Of a stretch of DNA of 64,000 bases, positions 1 to 8,930 are shown piece by piece. The notes under the pieces were generated by a model, which worked only from the letters and a program-made list of their open reading frames with translations, did not search any database and was not told where the DNA came from. The DNA is from Cyanobium sp. Aljojuca 7A6. Lineage in GTDB: Bacteria > Cyanobacteriota > Cyanobacteriia > PCC-6307 > Cyanobiaceae. Location of the stretch: the NCBI RefSeq assembly GCF_024346455.1, contig NZ_JAGQCY010000006.1:1-64000 (forward strand), given 5' to 3'. A program made the translations under genes and the position numbers. Numbering within the stretch: position 1 is the stretch's first letter; the number at the start of each line of letters is the position of its first letter.

Positions 1-1816
1 AGATCACGGTGCGGGGGGCCAGGCCATCGGCGAGGCCGTTCTTGATGCGCAGGTACTGGGCGATCACCTGCAGGGCATTGAGGTGCTGGCGCTTGTACTC
101 GTGGATGCGCTTCACCTGCACGTCGAACATGGAGGCCGGATCCACCAGCACGCCCGTGTGGCGGTGGATGTAGTTGGTGAGGTGGCGCTTCACCGACAAT
201 TTGGTGGCCCCCCAGTTCTCCAGGAAGCCGCTGTCGTCGACATAGCGCTCCAACTGGCACAGCTCATCGAGGTTGCGCACCCAGCCATTACCGATCGAAG
301 CGTCGAGCAGGGCCGAGAGCTGGGGATTGGCCAGAGCCACCCAGCGTCTGGGGGTGACGCCGTTGGTGACGTTGGTGAACTTCTCGGGCCAGAGGGCGGC
401 GAATTCGGGGAACAGGTCCTGCTTGACCAGGGCGCTGTGCAGGGCGGCGACGCCGTTGACGTGGTGGGAGGCGACGGTGGCGAGGTGGGCCATGCGCACG
501 GCCTTGTCGCCGCCTTCATCGATGATCGAGAGGCGCCGCAGCACGGCGTCATTGCCGGGGTACTTGAGGCGCACCTGCTGGAGGAAGCGGCGGTTGATCT
601 CGAAGATCAGCTCCAGGTGGCGAGGCAGCAGCGACCCGAAGAGATCAAGGCCCCACTTCTCGAGGGCCTCGGGAAGCAGGGTGTGGTTGGTGTACGAGAG
701 GCAGGCGGTGGTGATGGCCCAGGCGGCGTCCCACTCGAGGTGCTTGTCGTCGAGCAGCAGCCGCATCATCTCGGCGACGGCGATCGAGGGGTGGGTGTCG
801 TTGAGCTGGATGGCCCAGTGGGCCGGGAAGTCCTCAATGGCAATGCCACGGGCATCAAGGCTGCGGATCATGTCCTGCAGCGAGCAGCTGACGAAGAAGT
901 GCTGCTGCTTGAGGCGCAACTGGCGGCCTTTGGCGGTGCCATCGTTGGGATAGAGCACCTTGCAGAGGGTCTCGGAGCCCACCTTCTCTTCCACGGCGCC
1001 GTAGTAGTCGCCGCTGTTGAAGGCGTAGAAGTCGAAGGATTCGGTGGCGTCGGCTCGCCAGAGCCGCAACCGGTCGCAGGTGTTGACCCGGTAGCCCAGC
1101 ACCGGCACGTCGTGGGGGACGCCGATGGCGTGTTCCGACGGGATCCAACGCACCCGATAGGCGCCGTTGCGGTCGCGGTAGCTCTCGGTGTGGCCGCCGA
1201 AGCCCACGAAACAGGCCTGGTCAGGGTGGGGGATCTCCCAGGGCCAGCCGGCCTTGAGCCACTTGTCGGTGATCTCCACCTGCCAGCCGTCGCGGATGAG
1301 CTGGTCGAAGATGCCGAACTCGTAGCGGATGCCATAGCCAGTGGCGGGGATCTCGAGGGAGGCGAGGGATTCGAGGAAGCAGGCAGCCAGGCGGCCCAGG
1401 CCGCCATTCCCCAGACCCGGCTCCTCTTCCACGTCGAGGATCTCCTCGATGTCGTTGATGCCGAACTGCTTGAGGGCCTCGGCGGCCTCCTGCTGGATGC
1501 CGAGCATCAGCAGGTTGTTGCCCAGCTGGGGCCCGATCAGGAATTCGGCCGACAGGTAGGCCACGATCCGCTTGGGGTTGGCGGCAATCGCTTCGATGCC
1601 CGCCAGGTAGCGGGTCATCAGCCGGTCGCGCACGGCGTAGCTGAGCGCCATGTAGAGGTCGTGGCGGCTGGCACTGGGGGCGAGCTTGCCGAGCGTATAG
1701 AAGAGGTGTTCGGTCATGCCGTCGAACACATCGGTCGCTGTCAGTCCGCTGCGATCGGGGTCCGCGAAGCAGCCAGGCGTGGGCAGGCTCAGGTTGCGGG
1801 GTTGTTGGTCGGTCAT
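1..1816 (-). CDS. glgP: Glycogen (alpha-glucan) phosphorylase, 3' end cut by window edge
   Basis: Releases glucose-1-phosphate from glycogen in the cytoplasm, the main route of night-time storage breakdown in cyanobacteria. The ATG at 1816 opens about 605 codons with no stop before base 1. The N-terminal part contains the stretches AYLSAEFLIG, GNGGLGRLAACFLESLA and YGIRYEFGIFDQ, which are hallmark phosphorylase motifs. The last visible residues (APRTVI) lie just before the usual GGKAAPGY block, so the C-terminal domain with the pyridoxal-phosphate lysine is outside the window. Complete family members are about 830 residues. The next gene (antiporter) is divergent, about 160 bases away, so the space between should carry both promoters. 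Confidence 0.96.
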   Translation of the reverse strand, partial: MTDQQPRNLSLPTPGCFADPDRSGLTATDVFDGMTEHLFYTLGKLAPSASRHDLYMALSYAVRDRLMTRYLAGIEAIAANPKRIVAYLSAEFLIGPQLGNNLLMLGIQQEAAEALKQFGINDIEEILDVEEEPGLGNGGLGRLAACFLESLASLEIPATGYGIRYEFGIFDQLIRDGWQVEITDKWLKAGWPWEIPHPDQACFVGFGGHTESYRDRNGAYRVRWIPSEHAIGVPHDVPVLGYRVNTCDRLRLWRADATESFDFYAFNSGDYYGAVEEKVGSETLCKVLYPNDGTAKGRQLRLKQQHFFVSCSLQDMIRSLDARGIAIEDFPAHWAIQLNDTHPSIAVAEMMRLLLDDKHLEWDAAWAITTACLSYTNHTLLPEALEKWGLDLFGSLLPRHLELIFEINRRFLQQVRLKYPGNDAVLRRLSIIDEGGDKAVRMAHLATVASHHVNGVAALHSALVKQDLFPEFAALWPEKFTNVTNGVTPRRWVALANPQLSALLDASIGNGWVRNLDELCQLERYVDDSGFLENWGATKLSVKRHLTNYIHRHTGVLVDPASMFDVQVKRIHEYKRQHLNALQVIAQYLRIKNGLADGLAPRTVI

Positions 1817-1977
1817 GGCGGTCGGCGCGCGGTGATCCCTCAGGCACAGGTCTTGCCGTGCATCTCCAGACCGTAGCGGTGGTTGCCATTCCCCTCGCCC
1901 GGCCTGTTGGGAGATCAGCAACGGCACACCTGAGCAACGTCAACGCCCCTAGCGTCCGACCGGCACTGATTGCGTTC

Positions 1978-3339
1978 ATGTTCGCGCCCAGCCTTCTGCT
2001 TGAAGTCGGCAGCACCCAGATCGAGACGGTGGAAACACTGTTGGAAGTGGGCCGCTACCTGGTCATCTTCCTGGCGGCCCGTGCGCTGGCGGAGCTGATG
2101 GTCCGCCTCAAGCTGCCCACGATCCTCGGCGAACTGGTGGCGGGCGTGCTGATCGGCGTCACCGGGCTGCACCTGATCCTTCCGCCGGCCGTTCACGCCG
2201 AGCTCAACCAGGGGATGCTCGCCCTGATCGGCACCTGCGCCGGGGTCAGCCCTGAGACGGTGGCCGAGATCTACACCGAGAGCTTTCCGTCCCTGGAGGC
2301 CACCTCCAAGCTCGGCCTCTATGCCCTGTTGTTTCTCACCGGTCTGGAAAGCGAACTCGACGAGCTGATGGCCGTGGGCCAGCAGGCCACAACCGTGGCG
2401 ATCACCGGCGTGCTGCTGCCCTTTTCCCTGGGCACGGCTGGTTTGTATTACCTCTTCCATGTGCCGCTGTTTCCCGCCGTGTTCGCCGGCGCTTCGATGA
2501 CCGCCACCAGCATCGGCATCACGGCCAGCGTGTTCGGCGAGCTGAAGTTTCTCAAGACCCGGGAAGGCCAGACCGTGATCGGCGCCGCCGTCCTCGACGA
2601 CATCTTCGGCATCGTGATCCTGGCGGTGGTGGTGGCCCTGGCTGCTGACGGGGAGCTCACCGCCGGTCCGATCCTGCAGCTGGTGCTGGCGGCGACGGTG
2701 TTTGTGGCGCTGGCCCTGTTCCTGAGCCGCACCGCAGCGCCGGCCTTCGACTGGCTGCTTGATCGCCTCAAAGCGCCCGGGGAAGTGGTGGTGGCGGGGT
2801 TTGTGGTGCTTGGCCTGTGCTGCTTCGCCGCGGAAGCGATCGGCCTGGAGGCGGCCCTGGGGGCCTTCGCGGCCGGGCTGATCCTCAGCGCCTCCAAGCA
2901 CACCAAGGCGATCCAGCAGTCGGTGAAGCCCCTGGTGGCCCTGTTCGCCACCGTGTTCTTTGTGCTCATCGGCAGCTCCCTTGATCTGTCGGTGATGAAC
3001 CCCTTCAACCCCGACAACCGCGAAGGGCTGATCGTGGCCCTGTTCCTGTTGGCCGTCGCCATTGCCGGCAAGGTGGCCGCCGGCTGGAGCTACCTCAGCG
3101 TGGAGAAGACCAACCGTCTGGTGGTGGGCCTGGGGATGATGCCCCGCGGCGAAGTGGGCCTGATCTTCCTGGGTCTGGGCAGCCAGGCCGGCATCCTCTC
3201 GGCGCCCCTGGAGGCGGCCATCCTGCTGATGGTGATCGGCACCACCTTCCTGGCGCCGCTGTTGCTGCGGCTGGCGCTGAGCGGTGTCGAGGTCCCCCCG
3301 GAGGTCCCCACCGACGGGTCCGCCGAGCAGGCCGCCTGA
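1978..3339 (+). CDS. Cation:proton antiporter (CPA2 / KefB-like)
   Basis: A 453-residue integral membrane protein of the monovalent cation:proton antiporter-2 family; it should exchange Na+ or K+ for H+. The pattern of about a dozen hydrophobic helices, the early segment LPTILGELVAGVLIGVTGLHL and the central VLDDIFGIVILAVVVAL (with the paired acidic residues of the ion site) are typical. There is no C-terminal RCK/TrkA domain, so ligand gating through the same chain is unlikely. I chose the ATG at 1978 because the 40 codons before it have low similarity to a membrane protein and overlap the region upstream of glgP; a longer start at 1858 is possible but less likely. Confidence 0.9.
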   Translation: MFAPSLLLEVGSTQIETVETLLEVGRYLVIFLAARALAELMVRLKLPTILGELVAGVLIGVTGLHLILPPAVHAELNQGMLALIGTCAGVSPETVAEIYTESFPSLEATSKLGLYALLFLTGLESELDELMAVGQQATTVAITGVLLPFSLGTAGLYYLFHVPLFPAVFAGASMTATSIGITASVFGELKFLKTREGQTVIGAAVLDDIFGIVILAVVVALAADGELTAGPILQLVLAATVFVALALFLSRTAAPAFDWLLDRLKAPGEVVVAGFVVLGLCCFAAEAIGLEAALGAFAAGLILSASKHTKAIQQSVKPLVALFATVFFVLIGSSLDLSVMNPFNPDNREGLIVALFLLAVAIAGKVAAGWSYLSVEKTNRLVVGLGMMPRGEVGLIFLGLGSQAGILSAPLEAAILLMVIGTTFLAPLLLRLALSGVEVPPEVPTDGSAEQAA

Positions 3340-3363
3340 TCGACTGCGTCGGTTTGGTCCGGT

Positions 3364-3687
3364 TCAGCGCTCTCGGTCGTCGTCCCTGCCGGCGGCCAGG
3401 CTGAGCGAGAGGCCCCCCAGCACGGCGATCAAACCCAGGCTTCCGGCCCATCCCGGGCCGAGGGCCCAGCTGAGCAGCAGTTCCACCACCAGGCCCACCG
3501 CCAGGGCCAGCAGCAGGCTGCCGCCCACCAGCACCAGTTGCTGCAACCCTTGATCCAGGGAGCCCTCGGCCAGGGCCTGCTCCAGCCGGCCCAGCGGGAC
3601 GCTCAGGGGCAGGTAGAGGGCCAGGGCCCACAACGCCACCCCTGGCAGCAGCGGGCTCAGGTCGGCGAGGGTGAAGGCGTCGGGCAT
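3364..3687 (-). CDS. Small hypothetical membrane protein
   Basis: Encodes 107 residues with three or four hydrophobic stretches (around residues 10-30, 50-75 and 80-100) and a short charged tail ending RDDDRER. I do not recognise a family. It is convergent with the antiporter (24 bases between the stops) and divergent from the hydrolase, whose start is 78 bases away. The ATG at 3687 was chosen over an upstream codon at 3747 because the extra 20 residues are polar and Pro/Ala-rich and would crowd the divergent promoter region. Probably an inner-membrane protein of unknown role. Confidence 0.6.
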   Translation of the reverse strand: MPDAFTLADLSPLLPGVALWALALYLPLSVPLGRLEQALAEGSLDQGLQQLVLVGGSLLLALAVGLVVELLLSWALGPGWAGSLGLIAVLGGLSLSLAAGRDDDRER

Positions 3688-3765
3688 GACCGCAGGCGCA
3701 GGGGGCAGGGCCGCACGCTGGCCGGGCTTCCTAGCATCGTCCTCCACCGCATCGCCGCTGCGTCC

Positions 3766-4671
3766 ATGGCTTCGTCACCCGAAACCCCCTGGCAGTTCCT
3801 GGGCCATCGGGTGCATGCCGTGCGCTCGGCTCCGGAGCAGCCCACCGGACCGGCGGTCCTGCTGGTGCATGGCTTCGGGGCCTCCACCGACCACTGGCGC
3901 TTCAACATTCCGGTGCTGGCCCAGACCCATGAGGTCCACGCCATCGATCTGCTCGGCTTCGGCCGCAGCGACAAACCCGCCGGCCTCACCTATGGCGGCG
4001 CGCTCTGGCGTGACCAGCTCTGCGCCTACGTGGACGAGCGGATCGGCCGGCCCACGGTGCTGGTGGGCAACTCCCTCGGCGGCTTCGCCGCCCTGGCCGC
4101 CGGTGCCGCCCTGGGGGAGCGGGCCGCGGGCGTGGCGCTGCTGAACGCCGCTGGCCCTTTCAGCGACGAGCAGCAGCCACCCCAGGGGTGGGGGGCCATC
4201 GCCCGCCAGACCATCGGTTCGGCCCTGCTGCGCAGCCCTGTGCTGCAGCGCCTCCTGTTCGAGAACATGCGCCGCCCCGCCACGGTCCGTCGCACCCTCA
4301 ATCAGGTTTATATCGACCGCACCAACGTCGACGACGAGCTGGTCGAGGCGATCCTGCGCCCCTCGCGCGATCCGGGGGCCTTCGGGGTGTTCCGCACCGT
4401 CTTCGACATCCCCCGCGGTCAGCCCCTCGACGAACTCTTCGAAGGGCTCACGGCGCCGTTGCTGCTGCTCTGGGGCATCCGCGACCCCTGGATCAATGCC
4501 GCCGGCCGACGGGCCAGTTTCCAGCGGCACGCGCCGGCCCGTACCACCGAAGTGGTGCTCGAGGCCGGTCATTGCCCCCACGACGAGGTGCCCGATCAGG
4601 TGAACCGGGCCCTGTTGGACTGGCTCGCGGGTCTGGTGGAAAGCCCGGTTGCCGCGCTGACCGCCCGCTGA
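3766..4671 (+). CDS. Alpha/beta-fold hydrolase
   Basis: A 301-residue alpha/beta hydrolase. It shows the oxyanion segment HGFGAS at residues 35-40, the nucleophile elbow GNSLGG with Ser103, a likely acid Asp240 (WGIRD) and His269 in EAGHCPHDE. The HGFG / DLLGFGRSDKP / GNSLGG combination is common in cyanobacterial hydrolases annotated as pheophytinase-like or haloalkane dehalogenase-like, but the true substrate cannot be read from the sequence. The ATG at 3766 gives the usual family length. It lies 51 bases upstream of the acyltransferase array on the same strand and could be co-transcribed with it; a link in function (ester hydrolysis next to ester formation) is only inference. Confidence 0.88.
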   Translation: MASSPETPWQFLGHRVHAVRSAPEQPTGPAVLLVHGFGASTDHWRFNIPVLAQTHEVHAIDLLGFGRSDKPAGLTYGGALWRDQLCAYVDERIGRPTVLVGNSLGGFAALAAGAALGERAAGVALLNAAGPFSDEQQPPQGWGAIARQTIGSALLRSPVLQRLLFENMRRPATVRRTLNQVYIDRTNVDDELVEAILRPSRDPGAFGVFRTVFDIPRGQPLDELFEGLTAPLLLLWGIRDPWINAAGRRASFQRHAPARTTEVVLEAGHCPHDEVPDQVNRALLDWLAGLVESPVAALTAR

Positions 4672-4722
4672 ACCCAGAGGCGGCTGCCGGTCGGTACATT
4701 TCCCTGCACACAAGGGGATGGG

Positions 4723-6834
4723 TTGATCGCAGCTGTCACGGGCACTGAAGCCGCGCCAGTGGCTATCCGGCAGGCGGACGGAGTGACCGGGAAGGCGGCC
4801 GGCTTTGCCTACCGTCCGGACATCGATGCGCTGCGTGGTGCGGCGATGCTGGCGGTGCTGGTGTTCCACCTGAACAAGGGGTGGTTGCCGGGCGGGTTCA
4901 CGGGCGTCGACGTTTTCTTTGTGATTTCCGGCTATGTGGTGATGGGCTCGTTGCTGAGCCAGGCCAGCAAGCCGCTGTGGCCGCGGTTGGGGACGTTCTA
5001 TTTGCGGCGCGTGCGGCGCTTGCTGCCGAACCTGCTGGCGTGCCTGTTGGTGGCAAGCCTGGCGGTGGCGATGCTGATCCCGCCCTTTGAGGCCGGCCCC
5101 TATTTCAACGCGGCCTTGAAGGCGCTGTTCGGGTGGTCGAACAACTTCCTGATGGGGCAGATCGATTACTTCGCCCGCGATGCGGATCTGAATCCGTTTC
5201 TGCACACCTGGTCGCTGGGTGTGGAGCAGCAGTTCTATTTGGTGTTTCCGCTGCTGATGCTGGGCATCGGCTATGGGGTGCGCCGCAGCGTGCCGCTGCT
5301 GACAGCACTGGTCGTGCTGTCGCTGGGGGCGAGCTGGTGGTGGACGCAGAACGCGCCGATGGCGGCATTTTTCCTGATGCCGAGCCGGTTGTGGGAACTG
5401 ACGATCGGCTCGCTGCTGCTGGTGGCGCAACGGCGTGGGCTGCTGGGGGCGGGCTGGCTGAAGGGCCGTTGGCTGCGTCTGGCGGGCGGAGCGCTGCTGT
5501 TGTGGGCTGTTGTGGCGACATCGGAGCGTGAGGGCTTTCCGTTGCCTGGGGTGCTGCCGGCGGTGCTGGGAACGCTGCTGGTGCTGCAGGCGGGACCAGG
5601 AGAGGGGGGGAGATTTCTGCCGGGTCGATGGCTGGAGCGGGCGCTGCTGACGGCCGGATTGCTGTCGTACTCGCTGTACCTGTGGCACTGGCCAGTGATC
5701 GTGCTGATGCGCTGGACGTGGGGGATGGAGACGTGGTGGCAGTACGGGTTGGCGGTGGTGGGGAGTGTGGTTCTGGCGGTGGCGGCCTACGGGCTGGTGG
5801 AGCAGCCGGTACGCCGGTATCCACTGCAATGGTGGTGGGAACTGGGACTGGCGCTGCTGGCGGTGGTGGGCCTGTGGCTGGGGATCGATGCGCTGCACCA
5901 CCAGTTTCGGGGCAAGTTGTTCGTCGGCAGTGACCCCACGCCGGTCCCCCGTCACGAACGTGTGCAGGATTGGGATCCCACCATTCCGGGAACCCTGATC
6001 GATAAGGCATGCACACTCGATTACTGGACGCCCTATGGCCCGGAATCACGGCCCAATTACGATCGCTGCCAGAAGCCAGGTAGGCCAGGTGCTGGAGAGA
6101 TCTTTCTGCTGGGTGATTCCCATGCCCAACATCTGCTGCCGATGCTCGATCTGGTGACCCGTCGCACCGGTCAGAGAATCACTTTCTCGAACAAGCCTTC
6201 CTGCTTCCTTGATCCGGCGCTTACCCTACAGCTCAACCAAAAGCCCTATCAGCCCTGTACTGATTTTGCCGTCGGTGAAATGGAGAGAGCCATTCAACGG
6301 CTCCAGCCAGGGGATATCGTCATGATTTCAAGCAACCTTCACAACTATCTCGGCAGCGTCCATGGCAGCGGCTCCGAGATTGAGACGCCAGCACAGCTGG
6401 ACGGCAAGCCACTCAATATTTCTGAGTTGCGTCGTACTCACCTGGCTTCGATGCAAGCTTATGCGCTAATTCTCAGCAAGCGAGGGATTCAGCTGGTGCT
6501 GGTGGTCGATACGCCACCTCTGTCTCAGGACATAGTCTTCTGCCCGAAGGGTTCCCAGCGCAGTTGTGCTTTTGATGCCGAAATCACTTCGGCCAGGCAG
6601 GAATTGATTGCCTCCATCCTCAATGAGGTGGCTGTAGGCTTCAAGAACGTTCATGTTTTTGATCCCACCAAGGCTCTTCTTGATTCTTCTGCAAAAGTAC
6701 GCTATCGCGATGAAAAGGGAAATGTGATCTACTCTGATTCCCACCATCTCAGTGTGACGGGTAGTCGCTCCCTGGCGGAGCCGTTTGAGCGCTTCCTGGT
6801 GGAGTCCGGTCTGATCCCGGCGCCGGCCCGCTGA
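4723..6834 (+). CDS. Acyltransferase 3 / SGNH hydrolase fusion, tandem copy 1
   Basis: A 703-residue OafA-type protein predicted to acylate a surface or lipid-linked glycan. Residues about 30-390 form the acyltransferase-3 membrane domain (RPDIDALRG, His49 in LVFHLNK, GVDVFFVISGY). Residues about 440-700 form a periplasmic SGNH domain with G464-D465-S466-H467 and the Asp672-x-x-His675 pair, so the triad looks intact. The predicted start is a TTG at 4723, with a GTG at 4783 as an alternative. Its TGA overlaps the ATG of copy 2 by one base (TGATG), so translation is probably coupled. The N-terminal half is nearly identical to copies 2 and 3; the C-terminal half is not. Confidence 0.93.
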   Translation: MIAAVTGTEAAPVAIRQADGVTGKAAGFAYRPDIDALRGAAMLAVLVFHLNKGWLPGGFTGVDVFFVISGYVVMGSLLSQASKPLWPRLGTFYLRRVRRLLPNLLACLLVASLAVAMLIPPFEAGPYFNAALKALFGWSNNFLMGQIDYFARDADLNPFLHTWSLGVEQQFYLVFPLLMLGIGYGVRRSVPLLTALVVLSLGASWWWTQNAPMAAFFLMPSRLWELTIGSLLLVAQRRGLLGAGWLKGRWLRLAGGALLLWAVVATSEREGFPLPGVLPAVLGTLLVLQAGPGEGGRFLPGRWLERALLTAGLLSYSLYLWHWPVIVLMRWTWGMETWWQYGLAVVGSVVLAVAAYGLVEQPVRRYPLQWWWELGLALLAVVGLWLGIDALHHQFRGKLFVGSDPTPVPRHERVQDWDPTIPGTLIDKACTLDYWTPYGPESRPNYDRCQKPGRPGAGEIFLLGDSHAQHLLPMLDLVTRRTGQRITFSNKPSCFLDPALTLQLNQKPYQPCTDFAVGEMERAIQRLQPGDIVMISSNLHNYLGSVHGSGSEIETPAQLDGKPLNISELRRTHLASMQAYALILSKRGIQLVLVVDTPPLSQDIVFCPKGSQRSCAFDAEITSARQELIASILNEVAVGFKNVHVFDPTKALLDSSAKVRYRDEKGNVIYSDSHHLSVTGSRSLAEPFERFLVESGLIPAPAR
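4804..5927 (+). repeat. Tandem paralogous repeat, unit 1 (acyltransferase membrane domain)
   Basis: This 1,124-base block matches 6900-8023 and 8996-10119 with a constant spacing of 2,096 bases and no net insertion or deletion. It encodes the acyltransferase-3 membrane domain. By eye almost all positions agree, including many synonymous ones. Confidence 0.9.
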
Positions 6835-8930
6835 TGGTGGCCGCGATCGCCAGCAGCAACCCCGTCGCCTCCCCAGGCAAGGGCTCGGCCTCAGGGCGCT
6901 TTGCCTACCGACCGGACATCGATGCGCTGCGAGGGGCGGCGATGCTGGCGGTGCTGGTGTTCCACCTGAACAAGAGGTGGTTGCCGGGCGGGTTCACGGG
7001 CGTCGACGTTTTCTTTGTGATCTCGGGCTATGTGGTGATGGGCTCGTTGCTGAGCCAGGCCAGCAAGCCGCTGTGGCCGCGTCTGGGGACGTTCTACCTG
7101 CGGCGTGTGCGGCGCTTGCTGCCGAACCTGCTGGCGTGCCTGCTGGTGACGAGCCTGGCGGTGGCGATGCTGATCCCGCCTTTTGAGGCCGGCCCTTACT
7201 TCAATGTGGCCCTGAAGGCGCTGTTCGGATGGTCGAACAACTACCTGATGGGTCAGATCGATTATTTCAACCCGGATGCGGATCTGAACCCGTTTCTGCA
7301 CACCTGGTCGCTGGGTGTGGAGCAGCAGTTCTACCTGGTGTTTCCGGTGCTGATGCTGGGGATCGGCTATGGGGTGCGCCGCAGCGTGCCGCTGCTGACG
7401 GCGCTGATCGTGCTGTCGTTTGGGGCGAGCTGGTGGTGGACGCAGAACGCGCCGATGGCGGCATTTTTCCTGATGCCGAGCCGGTTGTGGGAACTGACAA
7501 TCGGCTCGCTGCTGCTGGTGGGGCAACGGCGTGGGCTGCTGGGGGCGGGCTGGCTGAAGGGCCGCTGGCTGCGTCTGGCGGGTGGAGCACTGCTGCTGTG
7601 GGCGGTGGTGATGACCTCAGAGCGGGAGGGCTTTCCGTTGCCTGGGGTGCTGCCGGCGGTGCTGGGGACGCTGCTGGTGCTGCAGGCGGGCCCCGGAGAG
7701 GGGGGGAGATTTCTGCCGGGTCGTTGGCTGGAGCGTGGTCTGCTGACGGCGGGATTGCTGTCGTATTCGCTGTACCTGTGGCACTGGCCGGTGATCGTGC
7801 TGATGCGCTGGACGTGGGGGATGGAGACGTGGTGGCAGTACGGGTTGGCGGTGGTGGGGAGTGTGGTTCTGGCGGTGGCGGCCTACGGGCTGGTGGAGCA
7901 GCCGGTGCGGCGTTATCCGCTGCAATGGTGGTGGGAGAGCGGCCTGGCGCTGCTGGCGGTGCTGGGCCTGTGGCTGGGGATCGATGCGCTGCACCACCCG
8001 TTCCGGGGCAAGTTGTTTGTTGGCGCTGATCCAGATCCTGTGCCTCTCCATGAGCGGATCAACAACTTCAACCCCATGATTCCCGGCACCGGAATCACTC
8101 CTTTGTGCACCGTGCCGGTTGGCAAGCCCTACGACGTGACGACGCGACCGAATTATGACCTGTGCCAGAAACCAGGCAGACCTGGTGCTGGAGAGATCTT
8201 TCTGCTGGGTGATTCCCATGCCCAGCATCTGCTGCCGATGCTCGATCTGGTGACAAGCCGCAGCGGCCAAAGACTCACCTTTGCCGCCATGGGTGGCTGC
8301 TTTCCTGATCCGCTGGTGCAGATCAATTGGGGGATGCAGGAGTATGGTCCCTGCCAGGAGTTTGTCAGCGGCGAGATGGAGCGATCCGCGCAACGCCTCA
8401 AGCCTGGGGATATCGTGATGTTGTCCAGTTGGCTGAACTATTACATCGCCGACATTGATCCCAGGGGGCAACCCAACGGGGCGCTGATGGAGTCGGGTGG
8501 TCGTCGTCTTTCCCCAGTCCAGGTGCGTGAGATGCATGTGGCCAGTCTTCGCCGCTTCGCCAAACAGCTGGCCACGCGGAATATCCAACTACTGCTTTTC
8601 GTTGACACGCCCGTTCTGGCCAGGGAAATGATGTTCTGCCCCCGAGACTTCAGCAGGACCTGCTCCCCAGATGCTGAGAAAACCTTCCGCATGCAGCAGA
8701 CCATTCGCGAAACTTTGAATGCTGCAGCTTCTGGATTGCCCAATGTGCACGTCTTCGACCCCACTCCCACCTTCCTTGATTCGATGGGTCGGGTCATCTA
8801 TCGAAAAGCGGACGGAACGCCCCTGTTCGCTGACTCCAACCACCTCAGTGTGACGGGTAGTCGCTCCCTGGCGGAGCCGTTTGAGCGCTTCCTGGTGGAG
8901 TCCGGTCTGATCCCGGCGTCAGCCCGCTGA
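6834..8930 (+). CDS. Acyltransferase 3 / SGNH hydrolase fusion, tandem copy 2
   Basis: A 698-residue paralogue of the genes on either side. It has the same OafA-like membrane domain (residues about 22-385, with FHLNK and GVDVFFVISGY) and a C-terminal SGNH domain with G459-D460-S461-H462 and Asp667-x-x-His670. The start ATG overlaps the stop of copy 1, and its own stop overlaps the ATG of copy 3, both as TGATG. The first 20 codons are almost identical to those of copy 3 and unlike those of copy 1. Between the GDSH block and the DxxH block the sequence differs strongly from copies 1 and 3, which suggests a different acceptor or acyl preference (inference). Confidence 0.94.
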   Translation: MVAAIASSNPVASPGKGSASGRFAYRPDIDALRGAAMLAVLVFHLNKRWLPGGFTGVDVFFVISGYVVMGSLLSQASKPLWPRLGTFYLRRVRRLLPNLLACLLVTSLAVAMLIPPFEAGPYFNVALKALFGWSNNYLMGQIDYFNPDADLNPFLHTWSLGVEQQFYLVFPVLMLGIGYGVRRSVPLLTALIVLSFGASWWWTQNAPMAAFFLMPSRLWELTIGSLLLVGQRRGLLGAGWLKGRWLRLAGGALLLWAVVMTSEREGFPLPGVLPAVLGTLLVLQAGPGEGGRFLPGRWLERGLLTAGLLSYSLYLWHWPVIVLMRWTWGMETWWQYGLAVVGSVVLAVAAYGLVEQPVRRYPLQWWWESGLALLAVLGLWLGIDALHHPFRGKLFVGADPDPVPLHERINNFNPMIPGTGITPLCTVPVGKPYDVTTRPNYDLCQKPGRPGAGEIFLLGDSHAQHLLPMLDLVTSRSGQRLTFAAMGGCFPDPLVQINWGMQEYGPCQEFVSGEMERSAQRLKPGDIVMLSSWLNYYIADIDPRGQPNGALMESGGRRLSPVQVREMHVASLRRFAKQLATRNIQLLLFVDTPVLAREMMFCPRDFSRTCSPDAEKTFRMQQTIRETLNAAASGLPNVHVFDPTPTFLDSMGRVIYRKADGTPLFADSNHLSVTGSRSLAEPFERFLVESGLIPASAR
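6900..8023 (+). repeat. Tandem paralogous repeat, unit 2
   Basis: Second copy of the acyltransferase membrane-domain block. The near-identity with unit 3 also reaches back through the gene junction: 6748-6899 matches 8844-8995, covering the last codons of one gene and the first of the next. Confidence 0.9.

Noticed and set aside
83-1876. Long open frame opposite glgP
   Set aside because: It is the antisense shadow of the phosphorylase gene in a high-GC region; the translated protein is a low-complexity Gly/Val/Glu/His-rich string with no motif.
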